A stretch of 64,000 nucleotides of DNA from Bin18 sp965200355 (GCA_965200355.1 OZ241351.1:2604001-2668000), one strand, 5' to 3'; positions 33,316-43,078 are shown, counted from the first letter of the stretch. A program made the numbers and translations. The notes: generated from the sequence alone by a model not told the origin.

Positions 33316-35063
33316 ATGGGGCAGGCGCGCGGCTCGAAAAACGCTGGCACCTGTGCCCGGCCGACCCGAGGCGGATTCAGGACCTGATCGCCGCACCGCA
33401 TTCCGAACCCCTCTCGCCCGTCACAGCGCGGCTGCTGGTCAATCGCGGTATTGATACCGCGCAAAAAGCGGCGACCTTCTTATCCCCCACCCTGCGCACG
33501 GGCCTGCGCTCGCCCCTGCTCTTCCCTGATATGCGACGGGCGACAGACCGTTTGCTCCACGCCCGCCAGCGTGGCGAGGGCGTGTGTATTTGGGGAGATT
33601 ACGACGTGGACGGTGTGACCGGTAGCGCCCAGCTCATCCTGTTCTTGCGGGAAATCGGCATGGACCCACGGCTGTATATTCCTCACCGGACCCGTGAAGG
33701 CTATGGACTGAATACGTCAGCCATTGAGCAACTGGCCGGTGCCGGCACGCGGGTCCTGGTGACGGCCGACTGCGGAGCAAGCAACCACCGGGAGATTGCG
33801 CGGGCGCAGCAGCTCGGGACCGATGTGATTGTGTGCGACCACCACCACGTTCCAGAGGAAAAACTGCCGGCCTATGCGGTACTGAACCCTATGGAAGCCG
33901 GCTGTCCCTTCTCCTTCTCAGGCTTGTCCGGGGCCGGCGTTGCGTTTTATTTGCTGATGGGGCTGCGGATGCGGCTGCGTGAGCAAGGAGAGCAGCCCGT
34001 TCCTGACCTGCGGCGCTATTTGGATTTGGTCTGTCTGGGGACGGTGGCCGATCTTGTCCCCTTGATTGAAGAAAATCGTGTACTTGTGACCCACGGCCTG
34101 CGACACATCGCCAACAGCCAACGCCCCGGTATTCGGGCCCTCCGGGCGGTGAGTGGTCATGACGATGTGACGGCAAGCTATATCGGCTTTCGTCTCGGAC
34201 CGCGTATCAATGCCGGTGGGCGGTTGGCCGAGGCGCAGAAGGCGGTTGAACTGCTCACGACAACGGATACCGAACGCGCCCGGTTGCTGGCTGCGGAGCT
34301 GGACCAGGAAAACGTGGCCCGCAAAGCCCTTGAAGAAGACATTTTGCAACAGGCGCTTACCTTGGCGCAGGCCCAGCTTGCCCAGGGCCCGTGCTATAGT
34401 TTTGTCCTGGCGTCCCCGGCATGGCACCCTGGGGTGATTGGTATTGTGGCGTCCCGCTTGGTTGAGCGCTTTGGACGGCCGACCATCCTGATTGCCACTG
34501 ACGGCGATATGGGGAAAGGGTCGGGCCGCAGCCCCGTAGCGTTCCACCTCTATAAAGGCTTGCAGGCGTGTGCGGCGCATTTGGCCGGTTATGGCGGCCA
34601 TCGCCAAGCCGCGGGGCTGTCGATTCAGGTCGCATCTATCCCGACCTTTGCCGACCAGTTTGAGGCAGCCGTGCGTCAGCAACTGACGCTTGACGAGCTT
34701 GTTCCCACTCTTGCGTTTGACGCTGAGATTGATATCGGACTAGTCGGACCGGAATTGCTCGACGAACTGCATCGTCTTCAGCCCTGCGGACGGGGCAACC
34801 CGGAGCCAGTCTTTCGCGCCTCGCAGGTTGAAGTAGTCAGCACCCGCATCGTCGGCGACCAGTCCCACGGAAAAGTCGGACACCTCAAACTCGTGCTGCG
34901 CTCTGGCCAGGGTGGACGCCCGGTTGACGCTATCGGGTTTGGCATGGGCGACCGGCCGCTTGTCCCCCGCCAGCGGGTTGATGTGCTCTACACCCCAATG
35001 CGGAACGTCTGGAATGGGCAGGCGAGTCTCCAGCTTCGCCTGCATGATCTGAAAATGCACTAA
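33312..35063 (+). CDS. recJ: Single-strand-specific 5'-3' exonuclease RecJ
   Basis: Degrades single-stranded DNA in recombination and repair. GTG 33312, overlapping the secF stop, is taken as start (583 residues); GTG 33288 is also in frame. DHH phosphoesterase motifs are intact: WGDYDVDGVTGSAQL, VTADCGASN, CDHHHVPEEKLPAYAVLNP and LVCLGTVADLVPL. The DHHA1 domain has SRLVERFGRPTILI and the GGHRQAAGLSI motif, and an OB-fold ends the protein. It closes the run from the uracil-DNA glycosylase to here; two DNA-repair genes flank the Sec and queuosine genes. Confidence 0.94.
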   Translation: MNGAGARLEKRWHLCPADPRRIQDLIAAPHSEPLSPVTARLLVNRGIDTAQKAATFLSPTLRTGLRSPLLFPDMRRATDRLLHARQRGEGVCIWGDYDVDGVTGSAQLILFLREIGMDPRLYIPHRTREGYGLNTSAIEQLAGAGTRVLVTADCGASNHREIARAQQLGTDVIVCDHHHVPEEKLPAYAVLNPMEAGCPFSFSGLSGAGVAFYLLMGLRMRLREQGEQPVPDLRRYLDLVCLGTVADLVPLIEENRVLVTHGLRHIANSQRPGIRALRAVSGHDDVTASYIGFRLGPRINAGGRLAEAQKAVELLTTTDTERARLLAAELDQENVARKALEEDILQQALTLAQAQLAQGPCYSFVLASPAWHPGVIGIVASRLVERFGRPTILIATDGDMGKGSGRSPVAFHLYKGLQACAAHLAGYGGHRQAAGLSIQVASIPTFADQFEAAVRQQLTLDELVPTLAFDAEIDIGLVGPELLDELHRLQPCGRGNPEPVFRASQVEVVSTRIVGDQSHGKVGHLKLVLRSGQGGRPVDAIGFGMGDRPLVPRQRVDVLYTPMRNVWNGQASLQLRLHDLKMH

Positions 35064-35362
35064 CCCTGCGAAATTCCACGGACATTGACGATTAAAGGGG
35101 GGTGTGGTATACCCCAGCCACCAATCCGAATTGAGGGGAAATACAGGGTTGTGGAAGAGAAGGAAGCAGGGCTGCTCAAGAGCTGACAGGGAGCCGCCCT
35201 GCTTGAGTCGAGCCCGGATACGGTCAACGCACTTGCCCGGACGAACAGCCTCCCAGGTGTCAAGCGAGGGAGGTAATGGCGGCTTCGTCAGCACGACCTC
35301 ACGCTTTTGAAGAAACAGCAACACAAGCAGGAAGCCGCCTAGACTTTGAGGGAGGATAGCGG
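35064..35362. other. Intergenic region with a 9-bp inverted repeat before the methyltransferase gene
   Basis: No convincing gene in 299 bases. AAGCAGGGC (35164-35172) and GCCCTGCTT (35196-35204) form a perfect 9-bp stem with a 23-base loop, and CTCAAG/CTTGAG (35175-35180 and 35202-35207) could form an alternative pairing. This could be a structured 5' leader. It does not follow a T-run, so it is not a clear terminator, and I do not recognise a riboswitch. Confidence 0.4.
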
Positions 35363-36079
35363 GTGCTGGCTACACACAATGAGCGGGATACTCGGCACGC
35401 TCACGAGAGCAAAATATACTCCGAGTTTTCCCACCTGTACGATAAAATCTTCGCGCGTTTTTTTACCGACCGCATCTCTGCGGTCATCCAGGGCCTCGAC
35501 ATTCAGCCCAGTGCAAGCGTACTCGAAGTGGGGGTCGGAACCGGCCTGTCCATGGAAGCCTACCCGTCCCATTGTCAGGTGACCGGGGTAGACCTGGCTC
35601 CCGACATGTTAGAGCGTGCCCAGCAGCGGGCGGACGAGAACCAGTGGCGTCACTTTCGCTTACTGACCATGGACGCCATGAGCCTTGATTTTCCTGACAA
35701 CTCTTTTGACTATGTGACCTCGTTTCACGTCATCAGCGTCGTGCCTGACCCGGTGCGGATGATGCGTGAAATTCACCGGGTCTGTAAGCCCGGCGGAAAA
35801 ATCGCCATCATCAATCATTTCCGCTCAACCAAGCCGCTGATTGGTCCCCTGATTGGCGCGCTTGACCCACTCACGCGCCGCCTGGGGTGGAGTGCCTCTC
35901 TGCGCTTGAAACAAGCCTTTGACGATGTGCCTATCCGTATTGAGAAACGGTATAAAACCCACCCGATGTCCTTGTTTACCGTGGTGTTGGCCGAAAACCT
36001 GAAGAACGGGGTTGCCCCGGAAAACCGTTCGGCCAGGAAGCTCGGCGCAGCCAGCCGGAACGGGACCCCGCTGGCGTAA
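35363..36079 (+). CDS. Class I methyltransferase, phosphatidylethanolamine N-methyltransferase-like
   Basis: A 238-residue S-adenosylmethionine-dependent enzyme from GTG 35363. Motif I is VLEVGVGTGLSMEAYP, motif II CQVTGVDLAPDMLERA, followed by FDYVTSFHVISVVPDP and the post-motif KPGGKIAIINHF. The N-terminal YSEFSHLYDKIFARFF and the overall length resemble PmtA-type enzymes that convert phosphatidylethanolamine to phosphatidylcholine, a peripheral membrane enzyme. UbiE-like activity is an alternative. The downstream, oppositely oriented glycerophosphodiesterase would fit phospholipid turnover. Confidence 0.78.
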   Translation: MLATHNERDTRHAHESKIYSEFSHLYDKIFARFFTDRISAVIQGLDIQPSASVLEVGVGTGLSMEAYPSHCQVTGVDLAPDMLERAQQRADENQWRHFRLLTMDAMSLDFPDNSFDYVTSFHVISVVPDPVRMMREIHRVCKPGGKIAIINHFRSTKPLIGPLIGALDPLTRRLGWSASLRLKQAFDDVPIRIEKRYKTHPMSLFTVVLAENLKNGVAPENRSARKLGAASRNGTPLA

Positions 36080-36141
36080 CGATACCTCCCCCTCGCGCGT
36101 GTCTCTGGCGGACCGGGAGCGGGTTTTTCCCGACCGGGCGG

Positions 36142-36855
36142 TCAGACGTTTGCCGGTCTACCAACCGCGGCTAAGAGGAGATGGGGGAAATCCACGGTCA
36201 TGCCATCAACCCCGGCGTCAATGGCCGTCTGCATCAGAGCCGGGTCTTTGATGCCCCACGCCCGGACCTCGAGGCCGGCAGCCTTCCAGGCCGTGACCAA
36301 CTCGCGGGAAAGAAACGGGGCCGGCGGGCAGATTTGATCAACCCCGGCGTCCAGCACGCGCTGGGTGGTTTCCAGTTTGGCATCGATGGTCAGCAGGCCG
36401 ACTTTCGCCGCGGGGGCGCGGGCCTTGAGATTGTGGGCAATGGAAAAGAAGAATGACGAGAACGTGACCTGGGCCAGCAAACCCATGTCGCAGACCATAT
36501 CGAGTACCCGGAACTCTATGCCGCGCTGCTTGACTTCGAGCACGAGGTGGGTCCGTTTCCCGTAGCGCGCCAGCGTCTGCCGGAGCAGGGGGACGCGCGC
36601 GCCGGCATAGTCTTGGCTGAACCAGCAGCCGGCATCGAGCGCTTGCACGACGGACCAGGGGGTCTCGTGGACAACTCCCGACCCGTCGGTCGTCCGGCTC
36701 AGGTTTTTATCATGAATCAGGACCAGCTCGCCGTCACTGGTGGAATGCACATCCGTCTCGATTGCGTCCACGCCGATTGAGAGCGCCCGGTCAAAGCTGG
36801 CCCAGGTGTTCTCCGGGGCCAGCGCCGCGGCCCCGCGATGTCCAATCACTTGCAT
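36142..36855 (-). CDS. Glycerophosphodiester phosphodiesterase
   Basis: A TIM-barrel enzyme of 237 residues: VIGHRGAAALAPENTWASFDRAL contains the catalytic His and Arg, followed by DAIETDVHSTSDGELVLIHDKNLSRTTDG with Glu, Asp and second His. It hydrolyses deacylated phospholipids to glycerol 3-phosphate and an alcohol. No signal peptide, so cytoplasmic UgpQ-type. It faces the methyltransferase gene. Confidence 0.9.
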   Translation of the reverse strand: MQVIGHRGAAALAPENTWASFDRALSIGVDAIETDVHSTSDGELVLIHDKNLSRTTDGSGVVHETPWSVVQALDAGCWFSQDYAGARVPLLRQTLARYGKRTHLVLEVKQRGIEFRVLDMVCDMGLLAQVTFSSFFFSIAHNLKARAPAAKVGLLTIDAKLETTQRVLDAGVDQICPPAPFLSRELVTAWKAAGLEVRAWGIKDPALMQTAIDAGVDGMTVDFPHLLLAAVGRPANV

Positions 36856-36896
36856 GAGAAAAGCCGCTGGGCAGACAAACCGCCGCTCCCCGTGGG

Positions 36897-38141
36897 TTAA
36901 TTCAACTCCTGACTCGAATAGCCCAAAATACGCCGCGCAATAATGAGCAGGTTGATCTGCTGGGTGCCTTCATAAATATCGCTGATCTTGGCGTCCCGCA
37001 TCCATTTTTCGAGCAGGGTTTTTCGCGAATACCCCAACGGGCCGAGCAGTTCGACCGCCTTCTGCGTGACCTGGGTGACCATGCTCCCGGCTTTCGCCTT
37101 GGCCATAGAGGCTTCGAGACTATTCTGGATACCCCGGTCAAGCATCCAGGCCGCGCGCCAAGTCAACAGCCGCGCCGCCTGGAGATTGGCTTCCATCTCC
37201 ATAAAGTCTCGCTCCAGGGCGGTCATCTGGGTGGGCGGGCTGGTGTAACGAAGAGTGATTCCGGCGGCCTCGAAGGTCTGGCGAACATAATCTACCGCGG
37301 CTCGCGCCACACCAAGCGCGCTTGCCGCAACCAGGGGGCGGGTGGCGTCAAATGTGGCCATGACTCCCTTAAACCCGGTGGTCGATTGTTTGACCTGTGC
37401 CTGACCGAGAATGTTATCGAGCGGAATCCGGCAGTCTTCAAGGACGAGCATGGCCGTATCTGAGGCACGGATGCCCATCTTATCTTCCACTTTGGCGACC
37501 GTCATGCCCGGGGTGTGATGCTCCACCACAAAGGCTTTGATCCCCGCGCGGCCGGCCGACTTGTCCACCGTGGCCCAGACAACCACAAAGCCTTCCGATT
37601 TTTCGGCGGCCATCAGTCCGCTGGTGCAGAATATCTTGGTGCCATTGATGACCCACTGATCCCCATCCTGCACCGCGGTGGTGGTGAGCGCGGCCGAGTC
37701 CGAGCCACAGCCCGGCTCGGTAATCGCCATTGCGCCCCATTTTGGTTCCCCGTCACGGAAGCGAGACAGAAAGCGCGCTTTCTGTTCGGGCGTACCAGCC
37801 GCCGCCACCGCAGCGCCGCCAAGTCCCGGATGCGGAATACTGAGATACAGTCCAACGTCACCCCACGATAATTCTTCAACCAGGACAGCCGAGCGAATGT
37901 TGCGCTCTGAAGGGTGTCGTTCGACGGGTGCCGCCTGCCCGTTGGCCGCCTTCTTCTGCTTGCCCTCCCCGAAGCTGACCATGTTTTTGGCGGCACCCCA
38001 CATCGTGTGCAACCATTCCGTCGGCTTTTCGTGCTCGCGCTCGTCGTACTCACGCGAGATGGGCCGCATGGTCCCGTCTGCAACGGCGTGAACCAAGTCT
38101 CGATTTTTTTCAATTGCCGGAGAAAGAGAGAAGTCAATCAT
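36897..38141 (-). CDS. Acyl-CoA dehydrogenase (first of a pair)
   Basis: A 414-residue FAD enzyme that desaturates acyl-CoA. It has AITEPGCGSDSAALTT for FAD contact, INGTKIFCTSG, and the catalytic Glu in SDIYEGTQQINLLIIARRILG at the end. The N-terminal third carries an Ala/Lys-rich insertion (about 53-78, EGKQKKAANGQAAP), unlike short-chain enzymes. Located directly downstream of a second acyl-CoA dehydrogenase gene (36 bases), so they probably work as a heterodimer or on related substrates. Confidence 0.9.
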   Translation of the reverse strand: MIDFSLSPAIEKNRDLVHAVADGTMRPISREYDEREHEKPTEWLHTMWGAAKNMVSFGEGKQKKAANGQAAPVERHPSERNIRSAVLVEELSWGDVGLYLSIPHPGLGGAAVAAAGTPEQKARFLSRFRDGEPKWGAMAITEPGCGSDSAALTTTAVQDGDQWVINGTKIFCTSGLMAAEKSEGFVVVWATVDKSAGRAGIKAFVVEHHTPGMTVAKVEDKMGIRASDTAMLVLEDCRIPLDNILGQAQVKQSTTGFKGVMATFDATRPLVAASALGVARAAVDYVRQTFEAAGITLRYTSPPTQMTALERDFMEMEANLQAARLLTWRAAWMLDRGIQNSLEASMAKAKAGSMVTQVTQKAVELLGPLGYSRKTLLEKWMRDAKISDIYEGTQQINLLIIARRILGYSSQELN

Positions 38142-38176
38142 GGTCTGCCTCCAATGGGGGTCGGTCTATTGGGTCG

Positions 38177-39259
38177 TTAGAGCATGGCGAGTCCCTCGAA
38201 CGTCGCAAAGCCGCGTCCGTTGCGGAGCCAGCGCTCAACCGGATGGTCCCGAATATAGCCATGACCGCCCAGGGTCTGGACGGCATTATCCGTCACGGTG
38301 AGGACCATAGTCGCGGCGTAATGCTTGGCTAAACAGGCTTCGCGCGTCGCCTCTGCGCCCTGGTCAAGCTTCCAGGCCGCCTCCCAGACGAGGAGACGGG
38401 CGGCGTCAATTTCGGTGGCCATCTCGGCCAACATAAAAGCGATGGCCTGTTTCTGGGCAATCGCCGTGCCAAAGGCTTTGCGTTCCTTGGCATACTCCCG
38501 CGCATACTCATAGGCGGCTCTGGCGACCCCAACCGCCATGGCCGAGAGGGCGACTCGCGAGCGATTCAACACCGGCTGGATATCGCCGGGTAGTTGTGAG
38601 GACGCCGGAACGCAGCACTGGTCCAAAGACAGCTCATACGTGGCGACCGCTTTGAGTCCCATATTTTTCTCGCGTTCGCCTATACTCAGGCCCGGCGTGG
38701 CCTGAGGGATAAGAAAGGCTGCGATCCCGTGGTCTCCCCTGGCATAGACCAGGAGAGAGGCTGCCTCGGCGGCCAGCGGCACAAAACACTTGGCACCGTT
38801 CAGCACGAACCCGTCGTTGGTGCGCTCGGCTGTTGTGGTGAGTGCGTTCAGGTCAAAGCCGAAGCGCGGCTCCATGACTGCGGCCGTACCGGCTGTGAAA
38901 TGCGGCCCGACATAACAACGGAGAATCTGCGCCTTTTGCGCGTCTGTCCCCAGCGTCAGGACCGGATAGGTGACCAGTTGGGGGCAGAGAATATGGAGCG
39001 CCAGAGAGAGATCGCCCCAGGCCAGCTCTTCGCAGATGAGTGCTCCGGTGACCGCCGAAGACCCGGCTCCGACACCGCCGTACGCTTCGGGAATTGTGCT
39101 TTGCACCAGGCCGAGTTCCCAGGCCCGCTGAACCACGGCGGGGGGGCAGAGTCCACTCTCGTCTGCATCGTGGGCAATGGGGCGGAGCTGCTCGCGGGCA
39201 AATTCCGCAACCGTGTCTCGAATCAATTGTTGTTCGTCGTCGGGTTGAAAACCAAGCAT
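38177..39259 (-). CDS. Acyl-CoA dehydrogenase (second of a pair)
   Basis: A 360-residue member of the same superfamily: FAREQLRPIAHDADESGLCP, GTAAVMEPRFGFDLNALTTTAE, and TDNAVQTLGGHGYIRDHPVERW near the end. It is truncated after the helical domain (ends ATFEGLAML), shorter than its partner by about 50 residues, and the Glu in the last motif is the only candidate for the base. Such half-active subunits are common in paired steroid- or branched-acid dehydrogenases (recalled). Upstream of the first gene on the same strand. Confidence 0.86.
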   Translation of the reverse strand: MLGFQPDDEQQLIRDTVAEFAREQLRPIAHDADESGLCPPAVVQRAWELGLVQSTIPEAYGGVGAGSSAVTGALICEELAWGDLSLALHILCPQLVTYPVLTLGTDAQKAQILRCYVGPHFTAGTAAVMEPRFGFDLNALTTTAERTNDGFVLNGAKCFVPLAAEAASLLVYARGDHGIAAFLIPQATPGLSIGEREKNMGLKAVATYELSLDQCCVPASSQLPGDIQPVLNRSRVALSAMAVGVARAAYEYAREYAKERKAFGTAIAQKQAIAFMLAEMATEIDAARLLVWEAAWKLDQGAEATREACLAKHYAATMVLTVTDNAVQTLGGHGYIRDHPVERWLRNGRGFATFEGLAML

Positions 39260-39394
39260 CTTACGCGTCTCCTCGCGACTCCTGTCCCTGCCTCAATCCC
39301 TACCTTAGCATAAAAATGGAGAATGGAACCTTGACTCTCATAGGTGCAGGTGAAATGGTAGCGAACTGATACTACCCCACAGGGAGGGAAGACT

Positions 39395-40084
39395 ATGGGC
39401 TTACCGAATGGCGTGCATCACTTGGCGCTCTGCACCAAGAATATGAAGGAGCAGATTGAGTTTTTTACCCAAGTCGTCGGGATGGAACTGGTGGCGCTGT
39501 ACTGGATGCACGGGGTGAAGAATACCTATCACGGCTTTGTTCGCCTGGGCGACAGCTCATCCATTGCTTTTGTCCAAGGCCCGGAGAGCGGCGAGATTCA
39601 ACCCCAAACCGGGGTCTCCCATGCGAGCTGGACCGCTGGCCTGGTCGCACCTGGGGCTATGCAGCATTTGGCCCTCAATGTCGAGACGGAAGAAGATTTG
39701 CTGACCATGCGGGACCGCGTCCGCTCCCACGGACACTGGGTCATGGGACCGCTGGATCATGGTTTTTGCAAGTCCATTTATTTCGCCGGACCAGAGGGGA
39801 TGATGCTTGAATTCTCGACCTCCGAGGGCGAAGCGATTGATGCCGAATCCTGGATCGACCCCGAAGTGGTGAAACTCAACGATATCAGTCTGAAAGAGTT
39901 AGAACAGTATAAAAATCCGCCGGCGTTCACGTCCCAAGGGGGCGCGGTACAAAACCCCGAGGTTGATTTGGATCACCCCCCGATGCAGTTCCCGCCGGGC
40001 CAAGAAGTGATCTATTCGATGTCGGATAAGGACGTGACTGAAAAGCTGAGCGAGACGACACCACCCGTCCAGCCGAATGGCTAG
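39395..40084 (+). CDS. Glyoxalase/dioxygenase superfamily (VOC) protein
   Basis: A 229-residue protein with one clear VOC module pair: GVHHLALCTKNMKEQIEFFTQVVG (first metal His), GAMQHLALNVETEEDLLTM (second His) and FAGPEGMMLEFSTSEG (Glu). The metal triad is intact, so an Fe(II)-dioxygenase, glyoxalase or isomerase role is possible; the substrate is unknown. The last 60 residues are polar with no domain recognised. GGGAGGGAAG precedes the ATG. Its end is five bases from the convergent antiporter gene. Confidence 0.84.
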   Translation: MGLPNGVHHLALCTKNMKEQIEFFTQVVGMELVALYWMHGVKNTYHGFVRLGDSSSIAFVQGPESGEIQPQTGVSHASWTAGLVAPGAMQHLALNVETEEDLLTMRDRVRSHGHWVMGPLDHGFCKSIYFAGPEGMMLEFSTSEGEAIDAESWIDPEVVKLNDISLKELEQYKNPPAFTSQGGAVQNPEVDLDHPPMQFPPGQEVIYSMSDKDVTEKLSETTPPVQPNG

Positions 40085-40089
40085 TCCGG

Positions 40090-41625
40090 CTATGAATTGG
40101 ACGCCTCTGTCCGTCGTCCCACGCCCCATACCAATGCGCCACACAGCCCAACTCCCAGCGGGAGTACCATAACGGGGGAAATGTCAAAACCGGCTGGCAG
40201 GTAGCCCAGACCCAGCGAGACGGCCCCAACCGTGAGTGCATACGGCAACTGCGTCCGCACATGAGTGATGACCTCGACGCCGCTGGCGGTAGCGGACAAT
40301 ATCGTCGTATCTGAAATCGGTGAGATATGGTCGCCAAAACAGGCGCCGGCGAGGACCGCCCCCACGGTGGCCAGGACCGGGGGGCCAGCCGTCCCACCCG
40401 CCAGGGTGACGGCCAGAGGGACGACAAGCGGAATGAGAATGGCCATCGTACTGAATGAGCTGCCCGTGGCAAAAGCGACCGTGGCTGCCACCAGAAACGT
40501 GAGCGCGGGCAGGCTCCACGCGCTCACACTATCGGTCAGCATATGAGTCAGCGCGTGAGCCGTCCCTATGGTTTCGAGCGCCGTCCCCAGGCCCCAGGCC
40601 AGATACAGAATCACCAGCGCTCCGAGAATACGCCGCATGCCTTGCCAGCTCGCCAGGAGCACTCCGGGCAGAGTGAGGGCCCGGCTGGATAAGGACAGCC
40701 CGACGGCGAGGGCAAAAGCAGCGCCGGCCCCCAGTGCCATAGGCCGATAGGGCTCGACCGCCCCCATAATCGAGAGGAGCGGGGGATTGGCCAGGCCACT
40801 CGCTTCTGCACGGGCTCGTCCATCCAGATATAAACAGACCAAGGTCACGAGCAGCAGACTCAGCATCGGGCCGGCCGCCAACCAGGCGGACTGCGCCGGC
40901 CCGGGTGTCGCCGGCTGCTCGGAAATAAACGGCGCGGCCCGCGTTTTGTGCTCCAGACGAGCCATGGGACCAAAGTCTCGGCCCGACAGGACAACCGCAC
41001 CAACAAAAGCCACAGAGTAAATACTGTAAAAACGAAACGGTAAGGTGCTCACAAAGAAAACCAGAAGACCACCAGCGAGCGGAACACCGTCGAGCGCATC
41101 GGCGAGCAACCCCAGCTCATAGCCGATCCAGGTTGAGATCAGGGCAAACGAGGCGACCGGAGCCGCAGTCGAATCCACAATATACGCCAGCTTGGCAGGG
41201 GAAAGCTTATGTCGGTCGTAGAGCGGCCGAAAGGTGGAGCCGACCATAAGGCAGTTGGCATAATCGTCAAAAAAGATAGACAGACCGGCCAACCAACTGG
41301 CTGCCATAGCGCTCCGTGGGCCACGCACGAGCCGCTCCGCCTTGCGGACCAGCGCGCTCGTTCCACCATTGCGCTCAATAACGGCGACCAGGCTGGCAAC
41401 GAGCAGGGAAAAACTCGTAATCAGGAGATTGTCGGCATCAAGGGCCACCTGGAAGAGGAAGCCGGCGGTCAGTGTTGTTGCGGCCAGGGGGTTGAGTTGG
41501 GTGGCGAGAAGGGCGGCGACCCCCAGGCCGACGCTCAATGCGAGATGGACCCGTTGAGTGATAATGGCCAGGCCAATAGTGACCAGCGGCGGGAGGAGGG
41601 CGAGAGGCGAACCATACCATTCCAT
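40090..41625 (-). CDS. NhaC-family Na+/H+ antiporter-like membrane protein (second copy)
   Basis: A 511-residue polytopic transporter related to the one at 5223-6959. It contains the same signature, GDHISPISDTTILSA, preceded by FATGSSFSTMAILIPL, with about twelve membrane segments. Unlike the first copy it lacks the long polar loop after helix one. Gln/Cys in the first copy's motif are His/Ile here, which may change ion preference. The SDR gene is 21 bases upstream on the same strand. Confidence 0.85.
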   Translation of the reverse strand: MEWYGSPLALLPPLVTIGLAIITQRVHLALSVGLGVAALLATQLNPLAATTLTAGFLFQVALDADNLLITSFSLLVASLVAVIERNGGTSALVRKAERLVRGPRSAMAASWLAGLSIFFDDYANCLMVGSTFRPLYDRHKLSPAKLAYIVDSTAAPVASFALISTWIGYELGLLADALDGVPLAGGLLVFFVSTLPFRFYSIYSVAFVGAVVLSGRDFGPMARLEHKTRAAPFISEQPATPGPAQSAWLAAGPMLSLLLVTLVCLYLDGRARAEASGLANPPLLSIMGAVEPYRPMALGAGAAFALAVGLSLSSRALTLPGVLLASWQGMRRILGALVILYLAWGLGTALETIGTAHALTHMLTDSVSAWSLPALTFLVAATVAFATGSSFSTMAILIPLVVPLAVTLAGGTAGPPVLATVGAVLAGACFGDHISPISDTTILSATASGVEVITHVRTQLPYALTVGAVSLGLGYLPAGFDISPVMVLPLGVGLCGALVWGVGRRTEASNS

Positions 41626-41646
41626 AGACGGTACGCGCTGGCAGGC

Positions 41647-42387
41647 TTACAAGCCCAGGCTCATGCCTCCGTCAGCAATCAACATCTGGCCGGTCAGATA
41701 GGCCGCCAGCGGCGAGGCCAGAAACAAGGCGATACCGCCCATGTCGGCTGGGGTACCCCAGCGTTTCATGGGAATAGCGTCAAGCGAATCCTGATACCGA
41801 CGCGGATGACCCCAGGTCACTTTGGTAATTTTGGTAGCAATCAAGCCTGGAGCAATCCCGTTCACCCGAATGCCCTCCTCGGCCCACGCCTCGGCCAGAG
41901 TTTTGGTCAGGGTCACGAGCGCGCCCTTGCTGGCACTATAGGCGGGGTTCCCCAGCACAGAGAAAAAGCTCGCGCCCGAGCCAAGCAGGATAATGCTCCC
42001 CTGTGTTTTGGCCAGCATAGGCTGGAACTTGGTGCAGCTACTCATGACGCTCATGAGGTTGACATCCAGCACGCGCCTGAAGGTGGGCATCTGAAACTCG
42101 GCCCGCTTATACTCGACAATACCCTGTGAGGCGACCAACACATCGAGTGAGTCAAAGGGCGGGGACAGGGAGGCGACGTTACGGTCGCTGGAGACATCCC
42201 ATTGGAAATAGTGCAGGCCGTCTAGCTCGGAACCTTCCTCGTCCGCATAATCTGCTGCGCTTGCACGAGTGCCGGAGACAAAAACCTGTGCGCCGTGGTC
42301 GTGAAAACTCCGAGCTATGCCGTTTCCTATCCCGCTCGACCCGCCAATGACCAGAACCGTTTTCTGGCTGAAATCGATTGCATTCAT
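41647..42387 (-). CDS. Short-chain dehydrogenase/reductase
   Basis: 246 residues from ATG 42387 (MNAIDFSQKTVLVIGGSSG); a longer frame to 42426 is possible but starts with unconserved-looking sequence. Rossmann motif GGSSGIGNGIA, then the catalytic Ser in IILLGSGASF, YSASKGAL with Tyr and Lys, and the C-terminal DMGGIALFLASPLAAYLTGQMLIADGG typical of FabG-like SDRs. Probably in an operon with the antiporter gene; no substrate can be given. Confidence 0.87.
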   Translation of the reverse strand: MNAIDFSQKTVLVIGGSSGIGNGIARSFHDHGAQVFVSGTRASAADYADEEGSELDGLHYFQWDVSSDRNVASLSPPFDSLDVLVASQGIVEYKRAEFQMPTFRRVLDVNLMSVMSSCTKFQPMLAKTQGSIILLGSGASFFSVLGNPAYSASKGALVTLTKTLAEAWAEEGIRVNGIAPGLIATKITKVTWGHPRRYQDSLDAIPMKRWGTPADMGGIALFLASPLAAYLTGQMLIADGGMSLGL

Positions 42388-42550
42388 TGTCAACTGTCCT
42401 TCTACTGAAAATTGCTTGCCGGTCAAAAAGCTCGGCTACTGTAACGAGTGTGACCCGGTTGAGAAAGGGCCGGGGAGGACACGAGCGGCTTGCATCTCGA
42501 CGCGGGGACAGGCATGTAAGAAGGCACGACTCTAATAAGGAAGGAGTTTT

Positions 42551-43078
42551 ATGGCCTTACCGCAAGATATTCGTCCGATTAACAGCGAATTGATGGACGC
42601 AATCACGCAGTCATCCGAGACGGACTGGATTCCGAACCCGGACGACCCGGAACGCGCCTTCATGAAAGTACTCTGGACCGGAGAAGAGAGTGGCCGCTGG
42701 ATGGTGCTCTTCCGGTGGCTGAAGGGCTATGTAGCCCCTCCGCACAAACATCTGAGTGCGGCGCATACCTATATTCTTTCGGGCAAACTCAAAGTCCGGG
42801 GTGGCACGTTTAATGCCGGCGATTATGTCCATGAGGCCAACGGCATGGTCCACGGAGCCACCACGGCATTGGAAGATACGGAATACCTGTTCATGTGTGA
42901 CGGCCCGGTCATCTTCTTTGGCGAGGACGAATTTACCGGCTATCTTGGTTGGGAAGAGATTCGGCGTATGCAGCAGGCCCATGAAGCGTCTCAGAAGAAA
43001 GCCACGGCGCAGAAAAAACCCAGCTCGAAAAAGCGCGCGACCGCCAGCAAGCGGGCGACAAAGAAGAAAGCCGCTTAG
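42551..43078 (+). CDS. Cupin-domain protein with a lysine-rich C-terminal tail
   Basis: A 175-residue protein. Residues 25-135 form a cupin barrel with the metal motif PPHKHLSAAHTYILSGKLKVRGG, GDYVHEANGMVHGATTALEDTEYLFMCDGP, similar to acetylacetone- or dihydroxyacetophenone-dioxygenase-type cupins. Residues 145-175 are almost only Lys, Ala, Ser and Thr (e.g. KKPSSKKRATASKRATKKKAA region), like histone H1-type bacterial tails that bind nucleic acid. The combination is unusual. AAGGAAGGAG precedes the ATG. Confidence 0.78.
   Translation: MALPQDIRPINSELMDAITQSSETDWIPNPDDPERAFMKVLWTGEESGRWMVLFRWLKGYVAPPHKHLSAAHTYILSGKLKVRGGTFNAGDYVHEANGMVHGATTALEDTEYLFMCDGPVIFFGEDEFTGYLGWEEIRRMQQAHEASQKKATAQKKPSSKKRATASKRATKKKAA

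Noticed and set aside
35064..35362. A riboswitch ahead of the methyltransferase gene
   Set aside because: Only a stem with a large loop is visible; no SAM-riboswitch core or other known pattern could be traced.
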